Below the pieces are notes generated by a model. The model saw nothing but the letters and a program-made list of their open reading frames with translations, searched no databases and was not told where the DNA came from. From assembly GCF_000478685.1 (NCBI RefSeq), contig NZ_AMSD01000002.1, forward strand, positions 310,001 through 374,000: DNA of 64,000 nucleotides, read 5' to 3'. Of this stretch, positions 19,829 through 31,050 are shown one piece after another (position 1 is the first letter of the stretch; every line of letters starts with the position of its first letter). A program made the translations under genes and the position numbers. Source of the DNA: Candidatus Photodesmus katoptron Akat1 (lineage in GTDB: Bacteria > Pseudomonadota > Gammaproteobacteria > Enterobacterales > Vibrionaceae).

Positions 19829-20369
19829 TGTCTGCTATTCCTTTTAACTATTAAGCTTTAAATATTAAGATCATAATAATCAAAAATGTCTTTAAGAAAA
19901 GATCTAATCTAAATAGAAAAACTTTCCACAATAACATTATAGTAATTTATTATGATAATAAATTTATTTTAAAAATAACCTGAGACTAGCACTAACCAGA
20001 TAGTATATAATGCACATAAATATTTCTATAAACCTTTGAATGCTTTACTAAACAGATAGATATCAAATACGGTAATAAAATTTAATTTTAGATGCTTTAA
20101 CAATAGGTGAATAGCAAAAATGGACTCTCTAATATTCCAATAACTAATTATTTAATGAACTCAAGCAATATAAGATTTTTTTGACACATGCCAAAAAAAA
20201 CAATGTGCTCTTTCAGCCTTGATGGAAAAAAAGCAACTAAGTATTCAAAACACAATGCTATTGAATACAAAAAAATTATACAGCAAATGAGAAAAAATAA
20301 AAGAAACTACCTTTACTTATAGTAAAAATTTATATTAATTCTCTTCAATAGCAGATAAATCGATTTTTA
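19829..20369 (+). other. Gene-free spacer between aroQ and smg
   Basis: About 540 bases. In related vibrios the smg side is followed by a topoisomerase-like zinc-finger gene, tsaC and aroE; I could not recognise remnants of them. The only reading frame of note is a 44-codon plus-strand ORF (20188-20322), lysine-rich and without a clear ribosome-binding site, which I do not call. It is probably eroded former coding DNA. Confidence 0.55.
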
Positions 20370-20846
20370 CTAATGAAAAAGACCTTTATCTTTAGCACAT
20401 AGCAAGTCTTCCAATAATATATAGGAATTTTCATTCCCTGGCACATTGAATAAAACCATAAGCACAATCCATTTCAAATCCTCTAATTCAAAATCACTAG
20501 CTTCTAATCCCATTACTCGGTCAATTACCATTTCTCGAGTTTCAGTAGTTAATACCTTAATTTGCTCAAGAAATAAAAGAAAACCACGGCTTTCTAAATT
20601 AATTCTTTGTATTTCTTTATCAGTATAAATACGAGCAGAGGTTTCAGAGCTAGTTAAGATAGCAGAATATGCATCGCTTTTCTGTAACGCTGCTAATTCC
20701 CCTAACCAATCTAAAACTTTGTCAATATCTTTTTCATGAAAACCAGCTTGAAGTAACTCACTTTCTAATGCTTCTTGATCTACTTTTAACTCTATATCGC
20801 TATAAATATAAGCTTCAAATAAATACATTAATATATCCATCATCAT
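20370..20846 (-). CDS. smg: Smg/DUF494 family protein
   Basis: About 158 residues. The start chosen is the ATG at 20844-20846, nine bases after AAGGGAGAG; this gives [13 protein letters not shown], matching the family's MFDVLMYLFETY opening. Longer upstream starts have no counterpart. The conserved [20 protein letters not shown] and [12 protein letters not shown] segments are clear. Smg is a small acidic helical protein of unknown function, normally encoded beside dprA. Here dprA and the LysM-domain gene usual between smg and def are gone. Confidence 0.9.
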   Translation of the reverse strand: MMMDILMYLFEAYIYSDIELKVDQEALESELLQAGFHEKDIDKVLDWLGELAALQKSDAYSAILTSSETSARIYTDKEIQRINLESRGFLLFLEQIKVLTTETREMVIDRVMGLEASDFELEDLKWIVLMVLFNVPGNENSYILLEDLLCAKDKGLFH

Positions 20847-21215
20847 AACTGAGGACTCTCCCTTCAAAAAAAAGTTATCGTACACACTTAGCAACATACA
20901 CTAAAAATTCAATCTTTTAAGAGACTGTCCTTATTAACGACTTCAACAAAACAAGTATACTTCTCCTTCTTATTGGAATACAACTGATATAGTTCTTCAT
21001 TTCTTTTGAAGTATATGCCATTACTCTTACTTAAGAATGACAATTTTGATTTTATAAAAAATTGTTCATTATTTTGAATAATTTTTATAACTGAATATTT
21101 TGAATACAAAAAACCTATCAATTACCGACATATATTGATAGTATTTCAAGAAACTTTTTAAAATATGAAAAATTTTTGGCAAAAAAAATAAAACAGTTAA
21201 AGTGTATTATAATTT

Positions 21216-21722
21216 ATGTTAAAAGTATTATCTTTCCCAGATATTCGACTTCGTACTGTGGCTAAACCTGTTATAGAAGTTACCTTTGAGATAAAAGAAA
21301 TTATTGATAGCATGATTCAAACAATGTATCAGAAACACGGTTTTGGTCTTGCTGCAACACAAGTAGATTTTCATCAACGCATTATTGTTATAGATGTTTC
21401 AGAAACGCAGAATAAACCCTTAGTGCTCATCAACCCTAAAATAATTGAAAAGCGTGGTGAAATTAGCATTGAAGAAGGCTGTCTTTCAATCCCTAAAATA
21501 ACTGCTTTAATATCTCGTTCATCTGAAGTTACTATAAAAGCTATGAATAGAAATGGTGAAAAGTTTACTTTTAAAGCTCATGATTTATTAGCAGTTTGTA
21601 TTCAACATGAATTAGATCATTTAGAAGGTAGACTATTTATAGATTATCTATCTCCTCTAAAACGTAACCGTGTTCTTAACAAGCTAAGAAAAATTAAACG
21701 ATACCAATCTAAATTTAGTTAA
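21216..21722 (+). CDS. def: Peptide deformylase
   Basis: 168 residues. The three signature motifs are present: GFGLAATQ (residues 42-49), EEGCLS with the metal cysteine near 89, and HELDH (131-135) with both histidine ligands and the catalytic glutamate. It removes the formyl group from new proteins. It is first in def-fmt-rsmB, the normal gammaproteobacterial order. Confidence 0.97.
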   Translation: MLKVLSFPDIRLRTVAKPVIEVTFEIKEIIDSMIQTMYQKHGFGLAATQVDFHQRIIVIDVSETQNKPLVLINPKIIEKRGEISIEEGCLSIPKITALISRSSEVTIKAMNRNGEKFTFKAHDLLAVCIQHELDHLEGRLFIDYLSPLKRNRVLNKLRKIKRYQSKFS

Positions 21723-21780
21723 TACTTAATTCTTTATCTACTGTTTTAATTCATGTAGAAGAAAAGAAGGAAATTTTATT

Positions 21781-22728
21781 TTGATTCAACCATTAAAAAT
21801 TATCTTTGCAGGCACTCCAACTTTTGCTACTCACCACCTAATTAGTCTGTTATCTTCAGAAAATAAAATTATTGCAGTATATACAAAACCAGACCGTCCA
21901 TCAGGACGTGGTCAAAAAATAACTATAAATCCAATTAAAAATATAGCTTTAAAACATAATATTCCTGTTTATCAACCGGAAGATTTTAAGTCAGAACAAA
22001 ATAGAAAACAAATAATAAGCCTAAATGCTGACTTGATAGTAGTAGTAGCATATGGACTATTACTCCCAAAGGTAATATTAGATTCACCAAAATTTGGCTG
22101 TATTAATGTTCATAGTTCTATATTACCTCTATGGCGCGGTGCTGCACCAATACAACGTTCAATTTTATCAGGTGATAAAAAAACTGGCATAAGTATAATA
22201 AAAATAGATACTGGATTAGATACTGGCGACATACTAAGAACTGCTACTTTACCAATAAAACCAAATGATACAAGTGCCTCTATGCATGAAAAACTAGCTC
22301 GATTAGGCTCAAAAACTTTATTAGATTTTTTGAAAAATACTAATATAGATAATGTGTTCCCACAAAAACAAAATGACAAACTAGCATGCTATGCTCAGAA
22401 ATTAAATAAACAAGAAGCTAAAATCAATTGGAATCATGATGCAGAGTATATTGAACGAAGCATTCGCGCTTTTAATCCCTGGCCAGTCAGTTATTTTAAT
22501 AACAATCATTGTAGCATTAAGGTATGGAAAAGCAGCGCGGTAAAAAGACATACTAACAAACCAGCAGGAACAATCGTACAATCAGATAAAACAGGCATAT
22601 ATGTTGCTACAGGTAATGGAACTTTAGTCCTTGAGTTACTTCAAATTCCAAATAGAAAAATTATGAAAGTAGAAGATATTCTCAATTCTCGGGCAGATTG
22701 GTTTAAAATCAGCAAACAATTAAATTAA
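21781..22728 (+). CDS. fmt: Methionyl-tRNA formyltransferase
   Basis: 315 residues from a TTG start at 21781 preceded by AAGGAAAT; no in-frame ATG fits the family's N-terminus ([12 protein letters not shown]). The formyl-folate motif [17 protein letters not shown] and the [10 protein letters not shown] segment are intact, and the C-terminal OB-like tRNA-binding domain is present. It formylates initiator Met-tRNA, complementing Def encoded upstream. Confidence 0.95.
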   Translation: MIQPLKIIFAGTPTFATHHLISLLSSENKIIAVYTKPDRPSGRGQKITINPIKNIALKHNIPVYQPEDFKSEQNRKQIISLNADLIVVVAYGLLLPKVILDSPKFGCINVHSSILPLWRGAAPIQRSILSGDKKTGISIIKIDTGLDTGDILRTATLPIKPNDTSASMHEKLARLGSKTLLDFLKNTNIDNVFPQKQNDKLACYAQKLNKQEAKINWNHDAEYIERSIRAFNPWPVSYFNNNHCSIKVWKSSAVKRHTNKPAGTIVQSDKTGIYVATGNGTLVLELLQIPNRKIMKVEDILNSRADWFKISKQLN

Positions 22729-22778
22729 AAAACATCTTAGAAAGATGTCTATAATTAAAAAATTAAGGCATATATGCT

Positions 22779-24056
22779 ATGAATGTTCGTGTTTTAGCTA
22801 CAAGAATACTTTTTCAGGTATTAAATAAGGGCAACTCATTCACTCGTACTTTGAATGTAGCTAAAAATAATATTAAACCTAAAGATGAAGCTTTTTTAAA
22901 AGAACTTTGCTATGGTGTTTTTCGTTACTTGCTTCGCTTAGAATTAATTGCTAATTATTTAATTCATTACCCATTTAAAAAGACTGATAAACAAATCTTT
23001 TATTACCTTATCTTAGTTGGTATATATCAATTAAGTTTTATGCGTATTCCATGGCATGCAGCTGTGTATGAAACAGTTAAAAGTAGCAAAATCCTTGGTG
23101 CAAAAAATCTTAGCAGGTTAATTAATGCAATATTGCGCAACTACTTACGCAATAAAGATAAACTTGATGAGATGGCCATCACTGAGCATTCAGGAAAATA
23201 CAATCACCCAAATTGGATTTTAGATAAACTTAAAAAAAACTATCCTAAAGAATGGCAATTCATTGTCGAAGCAAATAATAAAAAAGCACCTATGTGGTTA
23301 CGTGTAAATAGACAATATCATACACGTAATGAATACTTAAATTTACTAGATGACTTAGGTATTCAGTATACTATTCATTCAATAGCTGATAATGCAATAA
23401 AATTAGCCTCAGCCTGTAAAGTAGATATACTCCCTGGTTTCAAAAAAGGATGGATATCTGTCCAAGATGCATCAGCACAGTTATCCGTTAATTATTTAAA
23501 ACCTAAAGAAAATGAACTAATTTTAGATTGCTGTGCTGCACCTGGTGGTAAAACTACACATATTTTAGAATATACTAATACTGCTAAAGTAGTTGCACTT
23601 GATATTAATCCTACACGCTTAAATAATTTACATAACAATCTTGAACGACTAAAATTAAAAGCAAATGTAATTTGTGGTGATGCACGTTATCCAAAAAAAT
23701 GGTGGAAAGGAGATAAATTCGATAAAATTTTGCTTGATGTTCCATGTTCATCAACTGGTGTAATCCGTCGACATCCAGATATAAAATGGCTACGTAATTC
23801 AAATGATATTGATACTTTATCGGAATTACAAAGCGAAATTATAGATGCGATGTGGCAGGAATTGAAGTCAGATGGAATTATGGTATATTCAACTTGCTCG
23901 GTTATTCCAGAAGAAAATAAATTACAAATAAAATCGTTTCTAGAACGTACTAAAAATGCAATATTAATAGGTTCTAAAACCGATCATCCAGGCTATCAAA
24001 TTCTTCCAGGAGATGAAGATATGGACGGTTTTTATTATGCAGTAGTAAAAAAATAA
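22779..24056 (+). CDS. rsmB: 16S rRNA m5C967 methyltransferase
   Basis: 425 residues. An N-terminal NusB-like domain precedes the methyltransferase domain with the SAM loop [12 protein letters not shown] and the two cysteine motifs, [17 protein letters not shown] and [11 protein letters not shown]. It methylates C967 of 16S rRNA. It follows fmt by 50 bases. In vibrios trkA normally comes next; the 240 bases after rsmB hold no recognisable trkA. Confidence 0.96.
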   Translation: MNVRVLATRILFQVLNKGNSFTRTLNVAKNNIKPKDEAFLKELCYGVFRYLLRLELIANYLIHYPFKKTDKQIFYYLILVGIYQLSFMRIPWHAAVYETVKSSKILGAKNLSRLINAILRNYLRNKDKLDEMAITEHSGKYNHPNWILDKLKKNYPKEWQFIVEANNKKAPMWLRVNRQYHTRNEYLNLLDDLGIQYTIHSIADNAIKLASACKVDILPGFKKGWISVQDASAQLSVNYLKPKENELILDCCAAPGGKTTHILEYTNTAKVVALDINPTRLNNLHNNLERLKLKANVICGDARYPKKWWKGDKFDKILLDVPCSSTGVIRRHPDIKWLRNSNDIDTLSELQSEIIDAMWQELKSDGIMVYSTCSVIPEENKLQIKSFLERTKNAILIGSKTDHPGYQILPGDEDMDGFYYAVVKK

Positions 24057-24297
24057 TGATATAAAACATTATTCATATATATATGCTAGGAACTGAGACC
24101 TTACTTGAGACAAGCAGAAGAAAACGGAAAAAATCTAAAAACTCATAGGTTACTCGATGAATTTCTCCATACTCGCTAGGTACCAGTATTTCTGTAATGC
24201 TTGCAATCAAAAATTGTTTTTACACCTATCACACAGAATTATTATCAGAAATATATCATATAATAATTTTTATTTCACTAACTAGAAGTACCAAAAA

Positions 24298-25341
24298 ATG
24301 AATATGTATTTGCAAAAAAATCAAAAAAAACAAAGCAACAGAAATATTCTAAGTTTGACTGTACCTATTTTTCTACTAATGATGAATTTACCAATTCATG
24401 CAGTAACTAAAGTTAATTTATACTATACGGAAATTATAGCTAAAAAAAACCAAGAAAGTTTAGATGAACATCGCATTATCGGTATGAAAGAAGTTATTGT
24501 TCGTTCTTCTGGTGATAAAAAAGTACTGGATAATGAAATCATTCAAAATGCGATTAATAATAAGGCATCTCAATATTTAACACATATTAGTTATTCTAAA
24601 AAAAATAAACATCAAAGTATCCAAATGTATTTCAGTGGAGAACATATTCGTTCATTATTTAGACAAGCCAAGATACCATTTTGGCAAGAAAATCGTGAAA
24701 ATTTATTACTTTGGCTAGTCGAAAAATCAGATCACACCTATAAAATTTCCTGGGAATCTTCTGAAACACTACTATCAACTTCAATTAAAAACAATGCCAA
24801 AAAACGAGGACTTCCATTAATTTTTCCTATAGGAGATTTTAAAGATATTAATAATATTACAGTTTCTGATTTATGGGGAGGAATTTTAAAACCACTAAGC
24901 GTTGCTAGCCAACGTTATCAAACAGATACAGTCTTGGTTGTTATAAATAATAATAAAAATAATCTTAATTGGATTTTATACGATCAAAAAGCATCATCTA
25001 TATCAAATTCTAATACTAAAATACCAATAACTGGAAAAAATTCAGGTGCTTTTGCTTATAAAGAAATGATAGATCAATTGAGTAATTATTACGCAAACAA
25101 AAACTCATTAACTCTAACAAACAAGTTATCAGAAACAATAAAAATAAGATTTACTAAGATGAAAAATCCTTCAGATATTTTCCAAATTGAACAACAACTA
25201 AAAAACTTAAACTCAGTAGCATTTGTAGATATATTAGAAATTCAAGGAGCATCAGCAATTTTTAATATTCACCTATTGTCTTCAAAAGAAAATTTTGAAA
25301 AAGAACTATCAAATATAGAATTGATAACAAAATTCATCTAA
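24298..25341 (+). CDS. DUF2066-type exported protein
   Basis: 347 residues with an N-terminal hydrophobic segment (LTVPIFLLMMNLPIHAV) that looks like a signal peptide. The body resembles DUF2066 proteins of vibrios: an early segment with VIVRSSGDKKVLDN, a central LLLWLVEKS strand, PLIFPIGD, and DLWGGILKPLSVASQRY. The function of that family is unknown. In relatives such genes often lie near purM/purN; here it stands alone between rsmB and fre. The start ATG at 24298 has no strong ribosome-binding site. Confidence 0.65.
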   Translation: MNMYLQKNQKKQSNRNILSLTVPIFLLMMNLPIHAVTKVNLYYTEIIAKKNQESLDEHRIIGMKEVIVRSSGDKKVLDNEIIQNAINNKASQYLTHISYSKKNKHQSIQMYFSGEHIRSLFRQAKIPFWQENRENLLLWLVEKSDHTYKISWESSETLLSTSIKNNAKKRGLPLIFPIGDFKDINNITVSDLWGGILKPLSVASQRYQTDTVLVVINNNKNNLNWILYDQKASSISNSNTKIPITGKNSGAFAYKEMIDQLSNYYANKNSLTLTNKLSETIKIRFTKMKNPSDIFQIEQQLKNLNSVAFVDILEIQGASAIFNIHLLSSKENFEKELSNIELITKFI

Positions 25342-25636
25342 CTACTTACATGCCTTATATTAACCTAGACTTGTAGGTACAGGGAATTAGCCTATGCTTC
25401 TTACGGAATAGCTAACTAAATATATACTCTTCCTCATAATACCTACAGCAGAAGTTTAGACTATATTTTACTCAATTCCAGTATAGATGTTTATTCTATC
25501 AGACTAGCTAAAGATGCTTGCCTTAGTCATTACCCTATCCAGTTCTAATTAGATCTAATCCAATCTAGTTGTTGTAAGACAAATACCTCCTCCCTCTTTT
25601 TTATTTTTTGAAAAAATTCATGCGGTAATTTAGTGT

Positions 25637-26347
25637 TTAAATAAAAGCATAAGCATCAGAATACATATGCATACTACTAGCCTGCTTATTTTGAATAAAC
25701 CGGTCACGAGCAATGGTTGCCATTTCAAATCTACCTCCTATATAGATATCGTACTTTTCTAACGATTTAAAATCATTTTCAATGCCTTGGAGAAAACTTT
25801 CTATCTTTCCTTGCCAATTATCTATATTTTTAATCACTGAAATTAAATGAATGTTCGTATTTTTATTTTGAATAGCCATTATTTCTTTTTTAGCATACAT
25901 TTGACTCGATTTTTCTATACCCAAATAAAAAAAAATTTTATTACTCTTATTTGCCATAATACAATGTTCAAAAATTGAACGTATATAACTAAAACCATTC
26001 CTATCAGCAATGAGAAGTACTTTTCGTTGGCTTTTTTCTCTTATCCAAGCCTGCCCATATGGACCATCAATATTTATATAAGCATCTCCCCTAAAAGCTT
26101 GCTTTATTGCTTTAATAGTTGACAAAGTATACATGTTATTCCTAGATGATTTGATATGTAATTCTAAAAGATTTTTGTAACGTAAAGGGCTGCTAGCTAT
26201 AGAAAATACACGTTTATCTTCTTGTCCTATTTCAATTATTAAATACTGTCCTGCTTTAAAAGATAACTCTAACTCTGGACACAGTAAAATTCTATATACA
26301 TTTCCTTCTAGTAACTGAATAAGAGTTACCTTACATTTATTAGACAT
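25637..26347 (-). CDS. fre: Fre-type flavin reductase with altered NAD(P)H motif
   Basis: 236 residues, colinear with Fre and located downstream of ubiD as in enterics and vibrios. The flavin-binding FSIAS (residues 48-52) and the DIYIGGRFEMATIARD end region are kept. The nucleotide-binding AGGTGFSY has become ADRNGFSY (114-121), losing three residues of the glycine motif, and the YWGGR strand has become YLGIE. Binding of NAD(P)H should be weakened or lost. The open frame is intact, so it may be in early decay or have a changed role. LuxG keeps these motifs. Confidence 0.85.
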   Translation of the reverse strand: MSNKCKVTLIQLLEGNVYRILLCPELELSFKAGQYLIIEIGQEDKRVFSIASSPLRYKNLLELHIKSSRNNMYTLSTIKAIKQAFRGDAYINIDGPYGQAWIREKSQRKVLLIADRNGFSYIRSIFEHCIMANKSNKIFFYLGIEKSSQMYAKKEIMAIQNKNTNIHLISVIKNIDNWQGKIESFLQGIENDFKSLEKYDIYIGGRFEMATIARDRFIQNKQASSMHMYSDAYAFI

Positions 26348-26414
26348 TTCTTACCTAAAAACTAAAATGTTTAAGTCTTAGTATTGCACTTAATTTCTTT
26401 TATAAGAAAAGAAA

Positions 26415-26825
26415 TTAACAATCTAGCTTAGCCCATATTTTATCTATTCGATCTACTACAGCAGAATCTTTTCGAATTGGTAAACCCCATTTTCTTGAAG
26501 TTTCATCTGAAAATTTATTAGTTGCATTAAGACAAAATCGCGAACTAAATTTTTTAAAAAAAATAACATCACGTGCAGGATCTAAACGTGTTGTTATTGC
26601 CCAAATAACATCATTCATATTACGAATATCTATATCTTCATCACAAATAATTAAAAACTTAATATTAATATATTTTTCGAATAAAGAAAAAACACCTTCT
26701 GCTATTTCTAAAATTTGCTTTGAAGAATATTTCTGCACAGATACGATTACTATTTGACTATAATTCTCCTCCATTAATATATAATAATTAACAATATTAG
26801 AGAATTGTTTTTGTATGATATGCAT
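26415..26825 (-). pseudogene. Second, partial copy of the UbiD C-terminal region
   Basis: 136 residues. IIQKQF at the start, NDVIWAITTRLDPARDVIF in the middle and SRKWGLPIRKDSAVVDRIDKIW at the end align with the last third of UbiD. It lacks the LDFASPxxGLGSKMG segment and the whole catalytic region, so it cannot act alone. It overlaps the tail of the larger ubiD frame by 52 bases in a different frame. It holds the true UbiD C-terminus that the larger copy lacks. Recognisable homology continues a few codons upstream of its ATG, so it is a remnant rather than a designed small gene. Confidence 0.7.
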
Positions 26826-28279
26826 ATGCTTCTCAAAAAAACATAAGTCTCCTGATGAATATTTATTTGATTTTTTTTAGAATTTGAGGATAATTCACCT
26901 TTCCATTTAATAGTTACATCCCAACCCATCTTAGAACCAAGACCGATGATTGGAGAAGAAAAATCAAGGGAATCAATAGGAGTACGTTCAATTATCAATA
27001 TATCATGAATGGGTTCCATTCTCTCACTTATAGCTTGAACAATAGAGTTCCAATTACGAATATTTACATCTTCATCAAAAACAACAATAAACTTTGTATA
27101 CATAAACTGACGCAAATAAGACCAAATCCCCATCATTATACGTCTAGGATGACCAGGATACTGCTTCTTTATGGCTATTAAAGCCAGTCGATAAGAACAA
27201 GCCTCCACTGGAAGATAAAAATCTTTAATCTCTGGAAATTGTTTTTGTATAATTGGAATAAATAGTTCATTTAACGCAACACCTAATACTGAAGGTTCAT
27301 CTGGAGGACGACAGGTATAAGTACTATGATAAATTGGATTTCTTTGCATCGTAATATGAGTTATAGTGAAGACATGATGCCTTTCTTGTTCATTATAATA
27401 ACCTGTATGATCTCCATAAGGACCTTCATTAGCTAATTCATTTGGATTAATGTAACCTTCTAATACAATCTCTGAATTAGCCGGAACCTTTAATTCATTA
27501 CTAATAGACTTAACTACTTCAGTTCGTCTTCCACGAAGTAATCCAGAAAAAGCATATTCAGATAAATTATCAGGTATAGGGATTACTGCACTTAATATAG
27601 TTGCTGGATCAGCACCAAATACAACCGATACTGGAAATACTCTATCCGGATGGGCTTCCATCCAATCTCGGAAATCTAGTGCACCACCACGATGAGGTAA
27701 CCAACGCATAATTATTTTATTTTTACTTAATTTTTGTTGACGATAGATTCCAAGGTTCTGCCGTTTTTTATTAGGACCTTTAGTTACAGTTAATCCCCAG
27801 GTTAAAAGCGGAGCTACATCACCTTTCCAAGAATTCATAATTGGAATTTTATCTAAATCAACTTCACTCCCTTTTAGAACAACCTGTTGACATAATCCTA
27901 TACGAAGACACTTTACAGGCATATAAAACACCCGTTTTAAAATGATAAATTTATCTACTATATCTTTAAACCCTTGTGGAGGCTCAGGCTCTTTCAAATA
28001 GGCTAATACATTTCCTATTTCACGCAATCCTTTTAAATTTTCTTTCTTCATAACCATAGCTATACGCTCTGACGTACCAAATAAATTTGTCAAAACTGGG
28101 ATATTATAACCAATAGGGTTTTCAAAAAGTAAAGCTGGTCCTCCAACAGAACGTAATATACGATCACTGATTTCAGTAATTTCATAGCGAGGATCAATAG
28201 GAAAAGAAATTCGTTTTAACTGGTTTTTTATTTCTAAATAATCAATAAAATCACGTAAACTTCTAAAACTCATAACCAT
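26774..28279 (-). CDS. ubiD: UbiD-type 3-octaprenyl-4-hydroxybenzoate decarboxylase with aberrant C-terminus
   Basis: About 501 residues from the ATG at 28277-28279, which has AGGG at close spacing; a second ATG two codons later is also possible. UbiD decarboxylates the ubiquinone precursor using prenylated FMN from UbiX. Conserved blocks include [34 protein letters not shown] and [13 protein letters not shown] with catalytic acids. After [17 protein letters not shown] the normal tail is replaced by about 40 unrelated low-complexity residues. The missing tail is found in the next partial copy. Activity is uncertain because the C-terminal helix helps assemble the oligomer. Confidence 0.85.
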   Translation of the reverse strand: MVMSFRSLRDFIDYLEIKNQLKRISFPIDPRYEITEISDRILRSVGGPALLFENPIGYNIPVLTNLFGTSERIAMVMKKENLKGLREIGNVLAYLKEPEPPQGFKDIVDKFIILKRVFYMPVKCLRIGLCQQVVLKGSEVDLDKIPIMNSWKGDVAPLLTWGLTVTKGPNKKRQNLGIYRQQKLSKNKIIMRWLPHRGGALDFRDWMEAHPDRVFPVSVVFGADPATILSAVIPIPDNLSEYAFSGLLRGRRTEVVKSISNELKVPANSEIVLEGYINPNELANEGPYGDHTGYYNEQERHHVFTITHITMQRNPIYHSTYTCRPPDEPSVLGVALNELFIPIIQKQFPEIKDFYLPVEACSYRLALIAIKKQYPGHPRRIMMGIWSYLRQFMYTKFIVVFDEDVNIRNWNSIVQAISERMEPIHDILIIERTPIDSLDFSSPIIGLGSKMGWDVTIKWKGELSSNSKKNQINIHQETYVFLRSICISYKNNSLILLIIIY

Positions 28280-28417
28280 TAGTACCCTATTATGTAGAAG
28301 GAATAACACTCAAAAACAAATTAAGAATTAATCTAAATTTTACAAATAGTTATTTACCTTTCTAATTATTCTAGATATAGGAACATCGGTTTTTAAATCT
28401 ATTATTGTTATCGTTAT

Positions 28418-29674
28418 TTAACGACGCATTGCATCAAAAAAATCATAATTTGTTTTTGTCATAGCAAGCTTATCAATTAAAAATTCCATTGCATCTATTT
28501 CATCCATTGGATGAACAATTTTTCGTAGAATCCACATCTTCTGTAACTCATCATTTTTAGTTAATAATTCTTCTCGACGAGTACCTGAACGATTGAAATC
28601 TATTGCTGGAAATACACGTTTTTCTGAAATTCTACGATTTAAATGTAATTCCATATTACCAGTACCTTTAAATTCTTCATAAATGACTTCATCCATCTTA
28701 GAACCGGTGTCTACTAAAGCCGTAGCAATGATAGTTAAACTACCGCCTTCTTCAACATTTCGAGCGGCACCAAAAAAACGCTTAGGACGATGTAAAGCAT
28801 TTGCATCAACACCACCAGTTAACACCTTACCAGATGAAGGAACAACAGTATTATATGCACGAGCTAAACGAGTAATAGAATCAAGCAAAATAACTACATT
28901 TTTCTTATGCTCAACAAGACGTTTTGCTTTTTCAATTACCATTTCTGCTACTTGTATATGACGAGATGCAGGTTCATCAAATGTAGATGCAACAACCTCA
29001 CCTTTAACCAAACGTTGCATTTCAGTAACTTCTTCTGGTCGCTCATCAATAAGCATAACCATCAATTCACACTCTGGATGATTGTAAGCAATACTTTGTG
29101 CAATATTTTGCAAAAGCATCGTCTTTCCAGCTTTGGGAGGAGCAACAATCAAACCTCGCTGCCCTTTACCAATTGGAGAGGCAAGATCTAATATTCTAGC
29201 TGTTATATCCTCAGTTGCACCATTTCCACGTTCCATCATCATACGTTCATTAGCATGCAATGGTGTAAGATTTTCAAATAAAATTTTATTGCGCGCATTA
29301 TCAGGTTTATCCTGATTAACAGTATTAACTTTTAATAATGCAAAATAACGTTCACCATCTTTAGGTGGACGAATTTTACCAGCAATAGAATCACCTGTAC
29401 GAAGATTGAAACGACGGATTTGACTAGGTGATACATAGATATCGTCAGGTCCTGCTAGATAAGAACTATCAGCACTACGTAAAAAACCAAAACCATCTTG
29501 AAGGATTTCCAGTACTCCATCACCAAAAATATCCTCACCAATTTTTGCATGCGCTTTTAAAATGGAAAAGATGATATCCTGCTTCCTTAGACGAGCCAAA
29601 TTTTCAAGGCCTAAGCTCTCACCAAGCTTCACAAGCTCAGAAACAGGCCTGTTCTTCAATTCTGTTAGATTCAT
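28418..29674 (-). CDS. rho: Transcription termination factor Rho
   Basis: About 418 residues from the ATG at 29672-29674, matching the MNLTELKN start of relatives; a start eight codons upstream is open but not conserved. The N-terminal RNA-binding domain ([24 protein letters not shown]), Walker A ([10 protein letters not shown]) and the Q/R-loop region are intact and nearly identical to enteric Rho. It terminates untranslated transcripts. It faces away from rpmB and is separated from trxA by about 180 bases; rhlB, usual in this region of vibrios, is absent. Confidence 0.97.
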   Translation of the reverse strand: MNLTELKNRPVSELVKLGESLGLENLARLRKQDIIFSILKAHAKIGEDIFGDGVLEILQDGFGFLRSADSSYLAGPDDIYVSPSQIRRFNLRTGDSIAGKIRPPKDGERYFALLKVNTVNQDKPDNARNKILFENLTPLHANERMMMERGNGATEDITARILDLASPIGKGQRGLIVAPPKAGKTMLLQNIAQSIAYNHPECELMVMLIDERPEEVTEMQRLVKGEVVASTFDEPASRHIQVAEMVIEKAKRLVEHKKNVVILLDSITRLARAYNTVVPSSGKVLTGGVDANALHRPKRFFGAARNVEEGGSLTIIATALVDTGSKMDEVIYEEFKGTGNMELHLNRRISEKRVFPAIDFNRSGTRREELLTKNDELQKMWILRKIVHPMDEIDAMEFLIDKLAMTKTNYDFFDAMRR

Positions 29675-29854
29675 TGTAGTGGATATTTTTTTAGTCAAAA
29701 TGCATCTGTTTTTTTCTAGTTTAATTTAAGGATTATATTTAGTTTCGGGAATGAGAAAGAAATGAAAATTCTTAATAAACGAAGCGACAAACTAGCATTA
29801 ATTAATCTTCTAGTCTAGACTTTGATTCAAATCTGATAAATTAAGCATACTAAA

Positions 29855-30184
29855 TCACTTCAAATAAGCATCTAAAAACTCTCTTAGCTGAGCTTTAGAA
29901 AGCGCACCTACTTTTGTTGCTATCACTTCACCAGATTTAAATAAAAGTAACGAGGGCACCCCACGAATTCCAAATTTAGTTGGCACAACGGGGTTTTGGT
30001 CAATGTTTAGTTTACCAACAGTTAACTTATCTGCATACTCAATCGAAATTTCGTCAATAATTGGTGAAATGCTCTTGCAAGGAGAACACCACTCAGCCCA
30101 AAAATCTACAAGAACGACTCCAGAAGCACTAATGACATTCAATTCGAAACTGTCATCAGTCAACTGCAAGATTTTTTTACTCAT
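29855..30184 (-). CDS. trxA: Thioredoxin 1 with WCSPC active site
   Basis: About 109 residues from the ATG at 30182-30184, eight bases after GGAG. The thioredoxin fold is plain ([41 protein letters not shown]). The redox motif is Cys33-Ser-Pro-Cys36 instead of the standard CGPC. The glycine-to-serine change occurs in other thioredoxin-like proteins and may shift redox potential. It supplies electrons to ribonucleotide reductase and to DsbD (15.7 kb). Confidence 0.95.
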   Translation of the reverse strand: MSKKILQLTDDSFELNVISASGVVLVDFWAEWCSPCKSISPIIDEISIEYADKLTVGKLNIDQNPVVPTKFGIRGVPSLLLFKSGEVIATKVGALSKAQLREFLDAYLK

Positions 30185-30565
30185 CTTTTTTCTCCAATAT
30201 ACCAATAAAAACAAGCTTAAAATTTTTTGAAGGAAGTAGTCAGAACAAACACCTACTTAAATTCCGCGTTAAATTGAAAGACTCTTAAAATAGTCACTTC
30301 CTATACTTTAATAAATCTAAGTTCTTAACTTTAGAACCATTATAGTATTAACCTATAAATTTGCAATTTAGTTTTTATTAATGATTCTAAATAGTGGATA
30401 AAAACAACAAAAACTGGTTTAAAAACATATCTAGAAAATAAGATAAATTGATGATGCTTAGTAAACTATTATTTAAACCTTGAGAAATTTATATAAAATT
30501 ATTAGAATGGAATGGTTAGGAAGTTAGAATAAGTCTAACTAAAACTCATTTTTGGAGCTTAATTA
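30185..30565 (+). other. Divergent spacer between trxA and rpmB
   Basis: About 380 bases with no gene. The rpmB-proximal end contains a good promoter (30480-30508). The trxA side must hold its promoter, but no convincing elements were found. The helicase and phosphatase genes (rhlB, gppA) that lie beside trxA in relatives are absent. Confidence 0.6.
30480..30508 (+). promoter_or_regulatory. Sigma-70 promoter for rpmB-rpmG
   Basis: TTGAGA (30480-30485) and TAGAAT (30503-30508) are separated by exactly 17 bases, each one or two bases from consensus. The predicted start would fall about 50 bases before the rpmB ATG, with TTTGGAGC close to that ATG as ribosome-binding site. Confidence 0.6.
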
Positions 30566-30805
30566 ATGTCTCGAATATGTCAAATAACTGGCAAACGTCC
30601 ATTAACAGGTAATAATCGCTCGCATGCACGCAATGCTACTAAGCGTCGTTTTTTACCAAATCTACGAACTCATCGTTTCTGGGTAGATAGTGAGAAACGA
30701 TTTATAAAACTACGATTAAGCAGCAAAGGTATGCGGATTATTGACAAGAAAGGCATCGATACAGTTCTTGCTGATATTCGGAATAAGAATAAGCATATTA
30801 TTTAA
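30566..30805 (+). CDS. rpmB: 50S ribosomal protein L28
   Basis: 79 residues beginning [29 protein letters not shown], the canonical L28 start minus one or two residues. The ribosome-binding site GGAGC is well placed. L28 binds 23S rRNA in the large subunit. It is followed 19 bases later by rpmG, the usual pair. Confidence 0.97.
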   Translation: MSRICQITGKRPLTGNNRSHARNATKRRFLPNLRTHRFWVDSEKRFIKLRLSSKGMRIIDKKGIDTVLADIRNKNKHII

Positions 30806-30824
30806 TTTTAAAAGGAATACGAAA

Positions 30825-30992
30825 ATGGCTAAGAGTGCTCGAGAAAAAATTCGTCTAATTTCTTCTTCTGGAAGTGGGCATTTTTATACAACTGATAAAA
30901 ATAAACGCAATTTTTCAGAAAAATTCAAAATAAGGAAGTTTGATCCAGTAATTCGTAAACATGTCATATATGAAGAAGCTAAAATTAAGTAA
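30825..30992 (+). CDS. rpmG: 50S ribosomal protein L33
   Basis: 55 residues from the ATG at 30825, preceded by AAAGGA; a longer upstream frame overlapping rpmB is not needed. The sequence [23 protein letters not shown] and the [19 protein letters not shown] end are typical of the cysteine-free L33 type. It forms an operon with rpmB. Confidence 0.97.
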   Translation: MAKSAREKIRLISSSGSGHFYTTDKNKRNFSEKFKIRKFDPVIRKHVIYEEAKIK

Positions 30993-31050
30993 TTTTAAGA
31001 TATTTACACTTATCTACTTCTTTAAAAAATGAAAAAGGTTTTATTTTAAT

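Noticed and set aside
20188..20322. 44-codon plus-strand frame in the aroQ-smg spacer
   Set aside because: Lysine-rich, no ribosome-binding site, no recognisable family; likely chance in AT-rich DNA.
20909..21121. 70-codon minus-strand frame between smg and def
   Set aside because: It occupies the place of lost dprA/LysM genes, but the product matches neither, is low-complexity Lys/Ser/Tyr-rich and has no clear ribosome-binding site.
24057..24297. Possible trkA remnant after rsmB
   Set aside because: No frame resembles the TrkA N-terminal nucleotide-binding motif; the stretch is short and degenerate.
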